Positions 1 to 11,759 of a stretch of 64,000 nt of DNA are shown here, one piece after another (position 1 is the stretch's first letter; each line of letters opens with the position of its first letter). Made by a program: the position numbers and the translations under genes. Under the pieces are notes generated by a model. The model ran no database searches. It was not told the DNA's origin and saw only the letters and a program-made list of their open reading frames with translations. The stretch is from Fomes fomentarius (Eukaryota; Basidiomycota; Agaricomycetes; Polyporales; Polyporaceae), in the NCBI GenBank assembly GCA_022606135.1, contig JABYQN010000002.1, positions 1,116,001 through 1,180,000 on the forward strand, given 5' to 3'.

Positions 1-1790
1 TCACCGTGCGCGTCCTGATCTACATAGGACGTAGACAAAGAGACAACGAGAGAGCACAAGGCAGCTTCGGGACGGAATGTCGGACGCCGGTGTCGCGGAT
101 AGGCGCAAACAGGAATCTCTCCTTCTCGAGTTTGCTGGAAACTGCGCACGGGATTGCCAGACCCTGACTCCGACGTGCTTGTGCTCGCGGCGAGAACCAG
201 CCTCATTGTGGCCATGCACGCGCGCGCCTATTTGGTGTGTCAGTGTCGGACCGACTCCGTGTGGACGCGTTTACACGACGGTCAGGCCTCCGCGCCGTAG
301 CCCGTAGTCTGTTGTGTGAATGCGATCAGACGGCAGAAGCCCCGATCCGTGGCAAGATCTCAGCGAAGCACTCGCGCTCGCGCGACACCGACTGCAGCCG
401 ACCAGATTGCATGAGAGATAGAGCACGCTCTTTGAACGTGTGTAGGGGTGCTGTGCGTGAAGGAGACAGTTGCAGTGGCATAATAACAGAAGCCAGCTGT
501 GCTGGTTGCAGCCGAGCCGCGTCCGCCTAGAAGAGCGATCAGTGTTACCAAGATGCAGTATCATCGCAAACCCTTGACCTCACGATGACGATGGGGGATG
601 AAAGATGCTGCGTGAAGCTCGGACGATTGTCTGACAGAACGCCGAGGTTCTCTCCAGTTTCCAGTCGCTGAGGGATGCCGAGGACCTGTTGAAATCTCAT
701 TCCTCGGCTTATCGATGCTGTTCTGCGTCAGCGCGGTCTCATCATTTCGACGCCCTCCGAGGAATGTAAGCAGTACCCCACAACTTATAGCATGCAGCGC
801 AGCTCGAGTGGGTCTAGACTGGAGACTGCAGCGTCTTCGAACAGCTTAATGAACGGACACCGCAAACCAAGTGCTCAAATGAAGGAGGGCCGTTGGGCGA
901 TTGGCAATTGGCATGAGAAACTGGGCAGCTCCGAACCCAGTTCGTCTAAATGCAGCAAGACCCTCGAGAGATTGAGAGACCGGACGAACCCAGTCGATGA
1001 CCGCGACGCGCTGGACGCGTCAATCTAGCGCAAACCCCAACTACAACGGCACCGCGTTCCGAGTCCACCTACCCGCTCTAAGGCCTAGAGAGCGCCCTAG
1101 CACGGACTTTACGTCCGCAAGGATGACAAAGAAGTCCGAAGAAGCGTGTCCAACATCAGTGATTCTTGAAGATGAAACGCACTGCTAGGAAATACAAGAA
1201 AGAGCGAAATTGGCGGCGATGGACACCGGCAATTTCCTGCGAGGCCGATACAAGCGCTCATGCCGTATACAACACCGACCGGCCTCATGCTGAAACCCGA
1301 CACAGCTCAATTGGTGTGGTACGACATTCGGCAGTCGGTACGCAAAGGAGCAGCACAGGGGACCGCACTGTGCGCCAGCGGGGACAGTTGAGCCGCTAGA
1401 GCGGCGCATAGGTAACCTGCGAGCAGGTAGGTCACCAGGTCACTACACCCCACATCCACGGTGTAGTGTCACGCGACCTCGTTTAAGCTGATCCCCCAGC
1501 GAACCACGGCCGTCCACGTCTTCCATGATGCTGGCTGCTTTACACTCCCTCTCGAGGTATCTTCATGAGATCTAGGCATCCAAAGCTAGGTGACGATCAG
1601 CCGCCCGACCCCGGATCCTAGCCGAACCAATGTGGCGACATGGTCAGACCACAACCACCAACGTAACACACCGGTCGATAGTCCGATGTGCGCGTCACAG
1701 GGTTTTTGGAGTGCAGGATGGAAACTAGATATGAATTCCGCGTCCGCAGCCCGCGGCCTGAGACGCAAGCCATGTGTACGATGGTAAGCA
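1..1790. other. no recognisable gene
   Basis: Only short unrelated reading frames are seen on both strands, none with a family I recognise or with convincing splice structure. The one structured element is a small hairpin near 1445-1470, where cactacacc and ggtgtagtg form a 9-bp perfect stem around a short loop. The right end of the interval is the 3' flank of the dehydrogenase gene that ends at 1791. Confidence 0.4.
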
Positions 1791-4195
1791 TTACTCCTTC
1801 GAGTAGTCATAGAAGCCCTTCCCGCTCTTCTTACCGTACCACTGGGCATCCACCATGCGCTCGAGGAGCACACTCGGGCGGTACTTTGAGTCGCCCGTAC
1901 CGTGGTAAATGGTCTGCTGGATCGCTAGGCACGTGTCGAGTCCGATGCTGTTCAGTGTAAGGCCATTCATTCCCCCCATATCAATATCGCACCCGACACG
2001 CATAGCGGAGGCGAGGTGAGAGTGGGCCGACCACATCCATACACGTTCGGAGTATAGCCGTTTCAAGACGTGAAGAAAGATGAATGAACGGAGTGGGAAG
2101 AAGGACGCACGCAGGATCAGACGAGGCGCAAATTTTACCCGCCGTAGCAAGGAACCGGAGGATTGTGTACGTGTACGAACAGCAGTTTCGGGATGTCGGA
2201 AGGAGAAGCAAGTTGCGCGGCAAGATCAGGGTGTCCATCGAGGTAGGGAGGATGGAGGGATGATAGACAGTTGTTGAAAATGAGTCATGCAGTGCGATTG
2301 AATGTAGCGAGATGAACAGGACTTACAAATCGGCTGTCATATCGAGCGTTAGCACATATTAGAGCGCGAAGGGTCAATCGAATGCTAAAACAATTCTACG
2401 CACCTAACTGCAGCGGTCCCATTGGGTGGTTCATGCCCAATTTGAGGGTCTTATCGATGTCATCACGCGTCGCAACACCCTGATCGAGAAGTTCAGGGAT
2501 CCAGCGGGGGGCATTGGGGGGAAAGATGTACCTTCTCGAGCATCATGATTGCCTGCGGACACCTCGTCAGCAAGGCAACCAGGCGAGTTAGAGGCGAATG
2601 AACGGACCTCATTGATGAAGGGCATCAACAGGCCGTTAGCCACGAACCCAGGGACATCCTTCGAAGAAGTCACCTCTGACCAACGGATAGAAATGAGTCT
2701 GGGTATCAGCAATGTGGCCTCGGGGTACACAGGAACCTTCTGGAGCGAAAGAGACCCCAAAAGGTGGGAGCTACACGTGCTCACCCTTGCCGCAAGCGAT
2801 CGCATACGCCTTGGCCCTTTCCAACGTTTCTTGTGAAGTTTGGGTTGCAGGAATAAGCTCCACCAGTTTCTGCAGGGAGCGCAATTCAACGAAGGTGCCC
2901 TACAGGCTGCGAAGGGTAGGTGGCATACCATTACAGGGACAGGGTTGAAGAAGTGCAGGCCGACGACTCTTGACGCGCTTTCTTTGCCTTCTGGGTCAGC
3001 AGCTGTCTTTCCTTCTGGTATGGTCGACGCCGCAATTTTCGTAACGCTGATAGAAGAAGTGTTCGTGGCCAGGATGGTCTTTGGGGACAACTCTGCGGAG
3101 AGCGTGCGGAAAATTCCTTGCTTGACCGCCAGGTTCTCTGAAACAGCCTAACCAATGAGTGAGTCAATGTGATCAGTGAGTGTCATTTCATTTACGTCGA
3201 GTGCAAAGGCAAGGATGTTCCTCTCAGTGATCAAGCATGAATAGTCATCTCGTGCTCAGGTCTGCGAAGATAGACGGCACTACTAGCCTACGTGAACTGA
3301 GTTCTAGACTGTGACAGTCTCGCACTCCGACGAGGGTCTCATACAGATGTGATAAGTGTAATAGCGTGTCCCAGTGCGTCTCGGTGTCTCTGCTGAGCAC
3401 AGGACTGGCATGCGAAGGAGGAGTTCGCTGTCTCACAAAAGCAAGGTACGTCAACCCATACCGTGCTCGCTAGACCTCCAGCTTGCAGCTTCATTATTAA
3501 GCTGCTGTCTTTGCGTGTATTAGGCAGCAGTTAAATACTTTTCCAATGGAAGGGAAAAACTCCCAGCAAGGCGCGGCGACCTGAGCTAGAAAGAGGACGG
3601 ACTCCAGGCAAGGGACTCGCTGCTCGCAGGGTAATACCCACTTGAAAAGCCGCTGGCAATAGTGCAACGGGTGTTGCACTTCCCATAATCCTCAGACGCA
3701 CCAGGAGCTCTCTGGGGTGGCGTAGATGTTCGCGGTGTAATGTCTGGCTGCGAGACGCTAGACGCGTTGCTTCAGGCAATTCGTGATCCACAAAGGATCC
3801 ATACGCATAGCCGTAGCAGCATGACCGCGACAGTGGCAGTATCCTAATCATAGACACCCACCTCAATAACCAATTCTGCATCCTTGAAGTGCTTGAGGTC
3901 ATCCACGATTGTGATGCGGTCACGAGCCTCCTTCGCAGCTTCGGAGGTGAGCTTGCCCTTCGAGACATCCTTCGCCAAGATCTTGTCCATAAGCGCGAGC
4001 CCGGACTTGACTTGGGCGGGGGACCTGTCGTGCAGTAGAACTGGGACCTTCGCGTGTACGGCCGACACGAAGGCAATCCCAAGGCCTGCAGAGCGTGTTG
4101 AGCAGTGACTATATGTGTGTCGAAGTTACGCGCAACACACCCATTTGGCCCGCGCCGATGACCACTGCCCTTCGGACACCGTGTGCAATGCTCAT
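1791..4195 (-). CDS. 3-hydroxyacyl-CoA dehydrogenase (short-chain, HADH type)
   Basis: Oxidises L-3-hydroxyacyl-CoA to 3-ketoacyl-CoA with NAD+, the third step of beta-oxidation, in mitochondria or peroxisomes. Nine exons join in frame to 303 residues: 4195-4141, 4085-3862, 3147-2929, 2869-2785, 2675-2608, 2552-2532, 2479-2404, 2333-2327 and 1947-1791. The protein has the NAD motif GAGQMG at residues 14-19, NTSS near 122-125, the catalytic His158 in GLHFFNPVPVM followed by KLVEL, the DVPGFVAN segment ending at Asn208, and a C-terminal substrate-binding part ending GKGFYDYSKE. There is no PTS1 tripeptide and no long N-terminal presequence. Oddities: a 7-nt exon, introns of 714 and 379 nt among otherwise 52-109 nt ones, and Gly209 where the family normally has Arg (NRLL). 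It is divergent from the carrier gene at 4471. The family assignment is very secure. Confidence 0.9.
2327..2333 (-). other. 7-nt microexon of the HADH gene
   Basis: On the minus strand, CCGATTT is flanked by atgacag upstream and gtaagt downstream. It joins CAG TTA G to C ATC GGA and restores the conserved QLADFIGLD segment. Without it the flanking exons do not join in frame. This is exon 8 of 9. Confidence 0.8.
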
Positions 4196-4470
4196 GGCTT
4201 CGTCGTGTGATACAGAGAGCGAGTAGAATGTAACAAGCAGGAGTAAGGCGTCAGTGGATGAGGAGGACCTCGTCGTTCCGTTCGGCAAGGCTACACTTCA
4301 AGCTCCGGGGTAAGCGTCAGACGCGCGCCCATGTGATTCGAACCCGACGCGAGCACACGACGTCATCGACTCTGGCGAGCTCCATATCCCGCGAGGCGCT
4401 CAACCGACGGTCGACATTGTCTTTTCCTTCACCCTCATCGTCTTGGGACTCCTCACCGTCGCTGACAGCA
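4196..4470. promoter_or_regulatory. shared divergent promoter region
   Basis: These 275 bp separate the start codons of the minus-strand dehydrogenase and the plus-strand carrier, so both promoters must lie here or overlap neighbouring exons. No clear TATA box is visible. A GATTCGAACC string near 4336 resembles a tRNA B-box but has no tRNA fold around it. Co-regulation of the two genes is an inference from layout. Confidence 0.45.
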
Positions 4471-5656
4471 ATGACTTCAGCACTCCCTCCACTCGTGCAA
4501 GCATGCTCAGGCGCGTTCGGGAGTGCAGCGGCCAATGCGGTCTCCTACCCTCTCGACCTTGTCGCGACAAAATTGCAAACGACGAACTCCCGGAAACTGC
4601 GAGGCCTGCGAGGAATACCACGCATGCTACAACACATACTGAGCACTGAGGGTCCAGCTGGGCTCTACGGTGGACTCGGTGCAGATACCGCGTCCACCAT
4701 CGTATCAAAGTATGTCTGCTGATGATTCCTCCCTCACGCATAGTATATTAGTGACCACCATCGACAGCTTCCTGTATTTTTACTTCTATACTCTCTTGCA
4801 TGCCATCGTAGCTCGAAGGCGTAATTCGCACGATACTTCGACTCTCAATGTATTGGAACGTGCGCTCGCGTCTCCAACGAAACCCGTTCTCCTGGGAGTG
4901 CCCACAGAACTTGCAGTCGGATTTGCGGCTGGCGTTGCGAGCCGAGCAGTCTCTACTCCACTCAGTGTTGTTACCGTTCGCATGCAGACAGGTGACGAGG
5001 ACGAGGACGGCCCAGAGAGCGCGTCTTTAACAGGCTCCAACGACGCGCGTAGAACATCACCAAGCATCACTGAAGTCATACGAAGCATATATTCGGAGCA
5101 TGGGCTCTCTGGATTCTGGGCAGGTAAGTCTCGATTCACCTGCGTTGTTACGGGCGCATATACTCACCTAAAGCGCAGGCTTCCAGCCCACGTTACCGCT
5201 TTGCCTGACGCCCGCACTCACTCTCCTGCTATACCAGTTACTCAGTCGGATCCGCATCCCATGGAAAGTACCGTCCTCGCGTCAGTCCTCAGCAAGCGCT
5301 TTCCTCAGCGGAGCTTCTGCGAACGCTCTGGCGCTCACGATCCTCTACCCGCTGCTTCTTGCCAAGGTCCGCGTCCAGGCCGCGTGTTCAAAGACCGCGA
5401 AGAACGGCAGTGGCGGCAGCGCCCCCGCGTCATCCATGACGGAAGTGTGGGCGGCTGCGGTAAGGGCGGACGGTTGGGCCGGGTTGTATCAGGCGTTGGG
5501 TGCCCAGATTCTGAAGGGATTCGTGAACCAGGGTGTCACAATGCTCGTGAAGCAGCGGTAAGGAATCTCGTATGGCTTCTGTTCTCGAACGTTACAGACC
5601 GACTGACCCTCTACCGTAGCATTGAACGTGCCGTCATCCGGCGAATGTATACTTGA
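4471..5656 (+). CDS. solute carrier of the mitochondrial carrier family, peroxisomal PMP34/PMP47-like
   Basis: Four exons (4471-4709, 4744-5123, 5179-5557, 5620-5656) close in frame to 344 residues, close to the usual carrier length of about 300. Three repeat signatures are visible: SYPLDLVATKLQ near residue 26, STPLSVVTVRMQ in the second third, and ILYPLLLAKVRVQ in the third. GLYGGLGADTASTIVSN followed by FLYFYFYTLLH, and the later GFQPTLPLCLTPALTLLLYQ, resemble the peroxisomal adenine nucleotide or cofactor carriers (PMP34/PMP47/ANT1 group). Such carriers supply ATP, CoA or NAD for peroxisomal beta-oxidation, which fits the divergent dehydrogenase neighbour. I chose the ATG at 4471 because it starts directly before the first helix; the frame is open upstream but looks non-conserved. 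Intron 1 is only 34 nt. The exact substrate cannot be read from the sequence. Confidence 0.82.
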
Positions 5657-6082
5657 AACTGAAACTTGGACCATGCTTCAACCATCGACATAGATCATCA
5701 AGGTCTCGCTGTATCTGGTGTGCTGCAATTTTTCTTACGTCCACGTGCACGATTTGAGGCTAAGGAGCGCACACAGTAATATCACCTTTTATTTGTATTT
5801 CTTGACCATTGTAGAGGCTATCGGACGCTGTTCATGCACGCGTGCTTAGCATGAGTACGGACGCCCTCCATAGTAAGTACCTCCGGGATTGAATTTATCC
5901 CGCCGTACGGTTATGGGCTTGGAACAGCAATACAGTGTTGTCTTCTCGTTATCTTTGACCAGCCGCCTTAGCGGCCTTACCAGAGGTCCCTTGCCGTAGC
6001 AAGAAGGCTCACACTCCAGTTCTGAGGCACGACGCCATCATGCTGCAGCATTAGAAGAGGGAGCGGATTCGAATACTCTGTG

Positions 6083-6099
6083 AGATATATATATATATA
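6083..6099. repeat. (AT)n microsatellite
   Basis: A short run of about eight alternating AT dinucleotides in the gene-poor interval. Confidence 0.8.
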
Positions 6100-8842
6100 A
6101 CAATCTTGTCGTCCGAGTCGTCTATGCTCAATTGACTACATCTAGAATACCCAGGGCAGGGTTAGTACTACGCCCTCTCTATACCTCTCGGCCCTTCTCA
6201 CTCAAAGACTCAGTTGCTCGTTGGCGCTTTGGATCGCTGAGATGCATCACTCTCCTGGCAGATTTCGCAGGGGAGGTCGTAGTACACGAACCTCGAGCTG
6301 GGCAGACGCCTGTCGTCATGATACCACTCCACCTGCAGAGGAGATCCACAACCGGGTGTGAGTAGCTCGACATGGCGTCCTGTGTTGCTTGGATATCTTA
6401 CTGGCTTACACTGTCCCTCGCACTACGCTATTAATATTGACAGGTGGTGGATAGGACGGCTGGACTCCCCGCCTACTCCCCACACCGTACTCTGTTATAC
6501 CAGCGGCCGGACTTCTAGTTTTCAAATCAAGTAACCCAAATCACTTCGCCATTCCTCGCACACGGCAGCGGCCCGCTATGTATTACCTTAGACGGAGGAC
6601 GGAACAGGACTCAGTACTGAGTATTGATAGTCGCGCGATTGCCTCGTGTGTGGGATGTGAATGAGATCTGACTTTTGCTTCCTGTACTGTTCGTGCATTG
6701 CATAAGTTGAGATGTCTACGCTTTGCTCAGTAGTACTTGAACTGTACGTCAACCGGTCGTTCATCTTGTAGAGATTCAAGTGCTGGTCGCGGGGAGTCGA
6801 GTCGGCCGTGTGTGCGCCGAGCAAGATTCAAGCCGACGATGGTGCAGATGATACCGCCGTTCGTGCCCAAAAATACATATGCTGGTACATGGGCTCTAAA
6901 ACCAAAGGGCGGGTAAAGCAGCTTCCGTATGGTGACGCTAAGACGGCGAAAAGGGAGAGGAGGAACAGAGAGACTCAGAGAGGCGCGATGCTCAAAGGAT
7001 TCTGTTGCGATATACATAGGCTTTTCAACTATCATCCCGCTGTTCAGTAACTACTCGATTCCTGGGCTCATGAAGTTGACGGCCCCATCTCACAGGGCGC
7101 TGATTGTTGGAGTCCTTCTTGTCCGGCAAATAATTTGGAATTAAGGCCTCACATGCCGACAACATTGTCCTTCAAGTCAGGAGCACTCGCATCTACCGTG
7201 AAGTTCCTTCTCGCTCACACACTGATACGATCCTCTCATGGCAAGCCCTACCGCAGCAGCACCGGGGGTTGTGCTTCCTTGGCTTCTATGTAGGGCTGGG
7301 ATGGTCAGATGTCTCGGGCAGTGCGACGTAATTGAATCATATCTCGGGCCCGGGCGCACGCTAGCCTGCACGCCGTACGACAGCATCGGGCCTAGAGCGG
7401 TGTCCATTGGCCGTGAGAGTGTTTAGTGTCCCTCCACAAATACCGCGGCTCAGCTATTCACAGGCTCTTCGGACTCGTACTGTGCCTTCGCAGGCGCAGG
7501 CGAGATAACCCACCAAATCAAAGACGACTTGTAAGTCATCTCCACCGTTCCTGTGCGGACCTGCTAATTGAGCGTATCTGTCTTTGAAGTTGTGACGTGC
7601 TCAATAATGTGCTGGGTACCCGGGGATGCGCGCGGTGCATACGCGTGTCCGCGGGGAGGGTGGACGCAAGAGAGGGCGGGCGGCACAACTAAAGGGCAAG
7701 ACACAAGGTGACGCCACAGTGGGTGAGTCACTTCCCGACGTCTTGAGCTTCCCGAGCGTATCCGCGTCCTCACTCATGATGCAAGGCGCACGCCTGTTGT
7801 AGCTAAACATCGTCTCTTGGATCTTACATATCCTTCAGTACGCTATGAGCGTACTGCTTCCACTAAATATCGCCATCGCGTTGACCGTGCGTATTGCCCT
7901 AGTTATATCCCGCATAGTTATCAGCGTATCTCACAGGTGCCGTTCTGTATGCATATACTCACAGGACGGGCATGGCATATCTACATAGTGGTCGTATCTC
8001 CGACGGCGGAGATACACCCTTGGGCCTTCGAGTTGTTCGGTTCCGGACTCAGGAGGAATGATTGAGGGACAGCCCTCATGCCTGCGGCGGATATTCCGCT
8101 TTGCTTTCGCTTTCGCACCATCCATGTAGACTCGTCTTCCTTGCTTGGAGCGGGAACGTAATCTGATGCGCATGCATCATCTCAGCCTCAGGCCACTGTA
8201 TGTACGTGTGTGGATTACATGAGTAAGTATGTGACTGAGAATCACATACTCTGGCCGGGGATGCTACAACAGGACTTGCCTCAGCCCCAGCCCTTCGTCG
8301 AAAGAAATATAAACTCAAGATCGAAGTATGAATATTTAAATGGCGAGCATTCTGGATCGGACTGGATGAGTGTGCCTCATGAGGCAGAGCGTGAACGCTA
8401 CTGGCATGTCCCCGTGTCCTCGTGTCCCCACTGTCAGTGTTCTGACCTGCCTCTCACACGCTGATGTGCTTCTTCGATATGTAAGCTATAGCAAATCTAC
8501 ACTTCTCAGACGGCGCTGGCAACGATGATGACACCTCCGCGTCTATCGTAGTGCACGCCTTCCAAGTTCCAGGCCAGGGAAGTACCCACAGTGACACATC
8601 GACCTGCCAGCGTATCTCATGACCAGGTGCTGCGGCGTCTGCATGTCACATGGTGGTGGAAGCACTCCCACTATAATAACTCCCACTGTATCTTCTTTGA
8701 CACCCCACGGACTCGTCTCTCCCCTTCGTTGGGTGCAGGCGAGGATAACCCGGGTGTCTGACAATCTGCAAATTGTACGTCGGCTCATCTCGACTCTACG
8801 CCAGTGTCGACTTCCTCGTTGACTTACGACGGCTCTTCAAGT

Positions 8843-8948
8843 CGTGACTTGCTATTAGGAATTGTTGTACCCGTGGACACACCGGATCATTTGTGCGACC
8901 ACGGGGAGGGTGGGAGGCCACGGAGGAATTTGTAATTAGCAAGTCACG
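8843..8948. repeat. short inverted-repeat element, MITE-like
   Basis: The segment starts with cgtgacttgct and ends with agcaagtcacg, an 11-bp perfect terminal inverted repeat. The match continues imperfectly inward (attaggaatt against aatttgtaatt). The interior holds a second weak inverted pair, ccgtgg and ccacgg. Total length is 106 bp. There is no coding capacity, and I cannot see a convincing target-site duplication. Confidence 0.45.
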
Positions 8949-9599
8949 AAAGGAGGCTGGCGATCATTACAGGTGAGTACAATTTATGACATTGCCAATT
9001 GCAAAGCTCAAGTCTCTTCATGGAAAACTATCAATACCAAGCCCCATTTCATGCATTTGGCAACACAACAAACACACATCACATCCTTATCCATATCAGC
9101 CTCAGCCGGCGAAGACGGTATGTGTTGTCCTTCTCATGTTCCCTGTATCAGTGATTCACCAAACCTTGTGCTGGGGTGTTGATGACAGTCTTCGTCTATT
9201 GCTGCTGATATCGGATCAATATTTGGATTGCGCCGGGAGGAGATCCTCACAGTTTGCATCCAGACGCCGTTGCCTAACGACCTTGTCCGCGTGGACATGT
9301 GTTGTAGGTCCCGGCCATCCATGTTGTCATTGGGATTCACACTATGTACTGCTATGTATATCATGACGAATACCAATGCCAACTGAATCTTACATGATCG
9401 GGCGCAACCGTCGAATGCATGTCAGCAGCAGTTCGTGAACCACACTTCCTCACCGCGCTGTGGGATTGGTAACGCCTTTATAGTGAATCGTTCAGTAGTG
9501 CCCAGTCCCCTAACAAGCATTGGTAGAGCAAGAATAGAGATACAACTGCAGCAAGGCGCCGCTTGTCCACAGTGAAGAGACGTGGTGTACCGATAGGAG

Positions 9600-10505
9600 T
9601 ATCCAATGGTCAGGGTTTTCGAGCAACGAGACAGTAAATACAGCGAGGAACTGGGCGACCAGTAGCCACAGTGAGTCTTCGGTGAACAATCGTCCAGGAC
9701 ATGTGCTGGTGGAGGTAGAGATACACATGCATGTGCATGAGCGGATTTGGCAAACACGCATGAACATTGTGTCGTCCTCACCGATGCCCAAATCCGAACG
9801 TGTACCAGTCGGATCGTTGGTCTTACTGTCGAACGTACCGTTGCGTATATACCGCTCATGCCTGAACCTCATCGGATCTGGGTATTGCTCCGGGTCGTGC
9901 AAGATCCCCCTGTGCAGTCGGGGTTATAACGGAAGTGAGTCGAGAACACGAGTAAGGGTGTTTGGAGTTCGGGCGCACCATATATTTCCCATGACGACAG
10001 ACCCAGCGGGAAGATAGTACCCCTTATACGTATCGAATCCTGTTGAGAGGGTGCATTAGGATGAATTTCACGAGGGAGAGTAGTAGGGCCTTGCGAAGAG
10101 CTTACAGGTCCAGCAGCGGAAACTTGGGTCGGTCAGAATAGATGGTGAAGCGACTCTCGAAGAGGTCATTGATCGCTTCAACAGAGTTGAGAATGGTGAT
10201 GGACCGACCGAGGAGATGGACATATAGAACATCGCCTAACGAGGAACTGATCAGCGGTGGCGCTTCGTTCTGCGAACCACGACGACTCGCCGCATACCAT
10301 AGTCTTTCGCCCACGCTGAGAACGTCCTCCACGCTTCCTTGCGTGGTAAGTCAAAGATATCATCCAAGAGAGGAGTTGGTATTGGACCAGGTGGGAGATT
10401 CCGAGTTCCTCTGCGGTAGCGCTGCACTGTGAGGGTCCCGAGGATCAGAAGGATCGCCGTCAGCACCAAGGCAGGCGGGTGGAGGGTGAGTTCGGCACTG
10501 GGCAT
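9600..10505 (-). pseudogene. cytochrome P450 relict with internal deletion
   Basis: The 5' part (10505 to about 10108) encodes a normal microsomal P450 N-terminus: a membrane anchor near residues 10-27, the proline hinge PPGP at 38-41, and, after a short intron, DVLYVHLLGRSITILNS and IYSDRPKFPLLDL. Sequence about 80 bp further on already encodes the C-terminal end: YKGYYLPAGSVVMGNIW, intron, ILHDPEQYPDPMRFRHERY, then the haem loop FGFGHR, intron, TCPGR with the ligand Cys. The I-helix and ExxR regions, some 270 residues, are missing. Splicing across the gap does not keep frame, and a further one-base shift separates the NDPT and YTFGFG frames. This is a broken copy of a fungal P450; the clan cannot be named. 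Confidence 0.8.
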
Positions 10506-11104
10506 AGCTTCTGTTGAGCTGGGGATGCAAAGGTGAGACTTATATCCGATGAGCGACGGTATAGAATCGCGTCTGAAACGCTTCAGTTCCCAGGACGGCC
10601 AGCCTGATCTAGAAGTGGCGACCCCTCAGTCGACGGTACGAGATCCCAAGAGCGCAACCGGGATTACGAACTAGTATTGAATTTGGAGTGGCCTTGGTGG
10701 CGGCAATGAACCTGTCCCGCATCCCATATGTAAGCCTCGGGGACGCTGAGAAGGAGTTCAACCTAGAGCGTAGGTAAGGCAGCTTGAGTCTGAGTCTGTA
10801 AACAGGCGTAGACATGAACAGCCATTGCATTGGGAATTTTCTACTGAAGCGAGGCAGAGAAGCAACCACCTTGCCTTAAGATAGCACTCACGCGTGTTCG
10901 TTTACGATTGAGGAGAGCACACCCACCTATGTGATTGCTCCGCTAAGCCATTTGTGTGAGATGGGTAGGAGGAGACAGGCAAGAAGCCTGACGTTGACTT
11001 CAAAGGAAGGATAGTGTGTACGCAGAGCCCATCAATACGATGCGGAGCAGTAGAAGCGTGTCAAGTCAGGACGAGAACAGTCGTGTATCACTTTTGGGTA
11101 GCAG
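10506..11104. other. intergenic, no gene recognised
   Basis: Flank between the P450 relict and the DUF1279 gene. A minus-strand frame of 86 codons (10869-10609) has no recognisable motif. Confidence 0.4.
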
Positions 11105-11759
11105 TCAATTGCGTCGAACCACACGAGCAAACACGGAACCTAGAGGTTGTATGACTGTGCGCGAGAAAGCAGGGGAGAGGTACAACGAGAGTCCTATCCT
11201 CACGGGAAGAAGAGCCTAAAGGCAGAGATGTGAGATGTGTACGAAGAGTATACCACGACGTCCAACGTGTGCAGAAACATACCTTCGTCAGCGCATATGC
11301 GACTACAGCATTCGCGACGTCGCCCGCAATCTTCCCAGAAGCCCATATGGAATCGGGGGAGCGGGTGGCACTCCCGCCTTCCAACGAGGGCAGGGGTTTG
11401 CTTCCCTTTTCGAACCCAAACCACCCGTATCGTCTTCCAACGCGTTCTGTTCGTGCCTCTCCCTCGATCATCCACTCTCGGAACCGCTCTCCAAGCCAGT
11501 TATCCCGGACTTGGGCGGCGACCCCCGTTGATGCAACAGCGTCTCCAGAGGGCGGTGCGAGTGCCCCTACGACACTTTCGCCCACACCGAGAGCTCGAGC
11601 TCCAAAGAAGAGTCCGACGACGGGCACGATTGCCGTGAACTCATGGAGGATAGCGAAGGAAACGACAAGTGATGAGAGAGGCGTTCGGGTTCGCTGGGAG
11701 ATCGCGGCGAGTGCCTGCCTGTACGGTGCAAGCTTCGGGGTCGGCGGACGCGAACTCAT
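11105..11759 (-). CDS. DUF1279/FAM210-type membrane protein, probably mitochondrial
   Basis: Two exons, 11759-11283 and 11215-11105, give 195 residues. The N-terminal half has the family hallmark: a long amphipathic/hydrophobic segment, RTPLSSLVVSFAILHEFTAI followed by VPVVGLFFGARALG. The C-terminal exon completes the pattern with ALLPVRIGLSLYLSPAFSRT. Fungal and animal members (FAM210A/B) are small mitochondrial membrane proteins linked to mitochondrial gene expression or metabolism; the molecular function is not established. I start at the ATG before SSRPPTPK because the upstream in-frame stretch shows no family similarity. The 67-nt intron is normal. It is divergent from the mitochondrial-type gene at 12036, 276 bp away. 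Confidence 0.75.

Larger units (their letters stand above)
5657..9590. other. gene-poor interval
   Basis: Almost 4 kb without a recognisable gene: only short frames, none with known motifs. It contains an (AT)n tract near 6083-6099 and a short inverted-repeat element at 8843-8948. It lies between the carrier gene and a decayed P450, so it may hold diverged transposon or gene remains that I cannot identify by eye. Confidence 0.4.

Noticed and set aside
1441..1475. Hairpin as a terminator or transposon end
   Set aside because: 9-bp stem without neighbouring gene or matching distant copy; likely chance.
4310..4420. tRNA gene on the minus strand (B-box-like GGTTCGAATC)
   Set aside because: T-stem and acceptor stem do not pair and no good A-box lies at the right distance; it is in the leader of the carrier gene.
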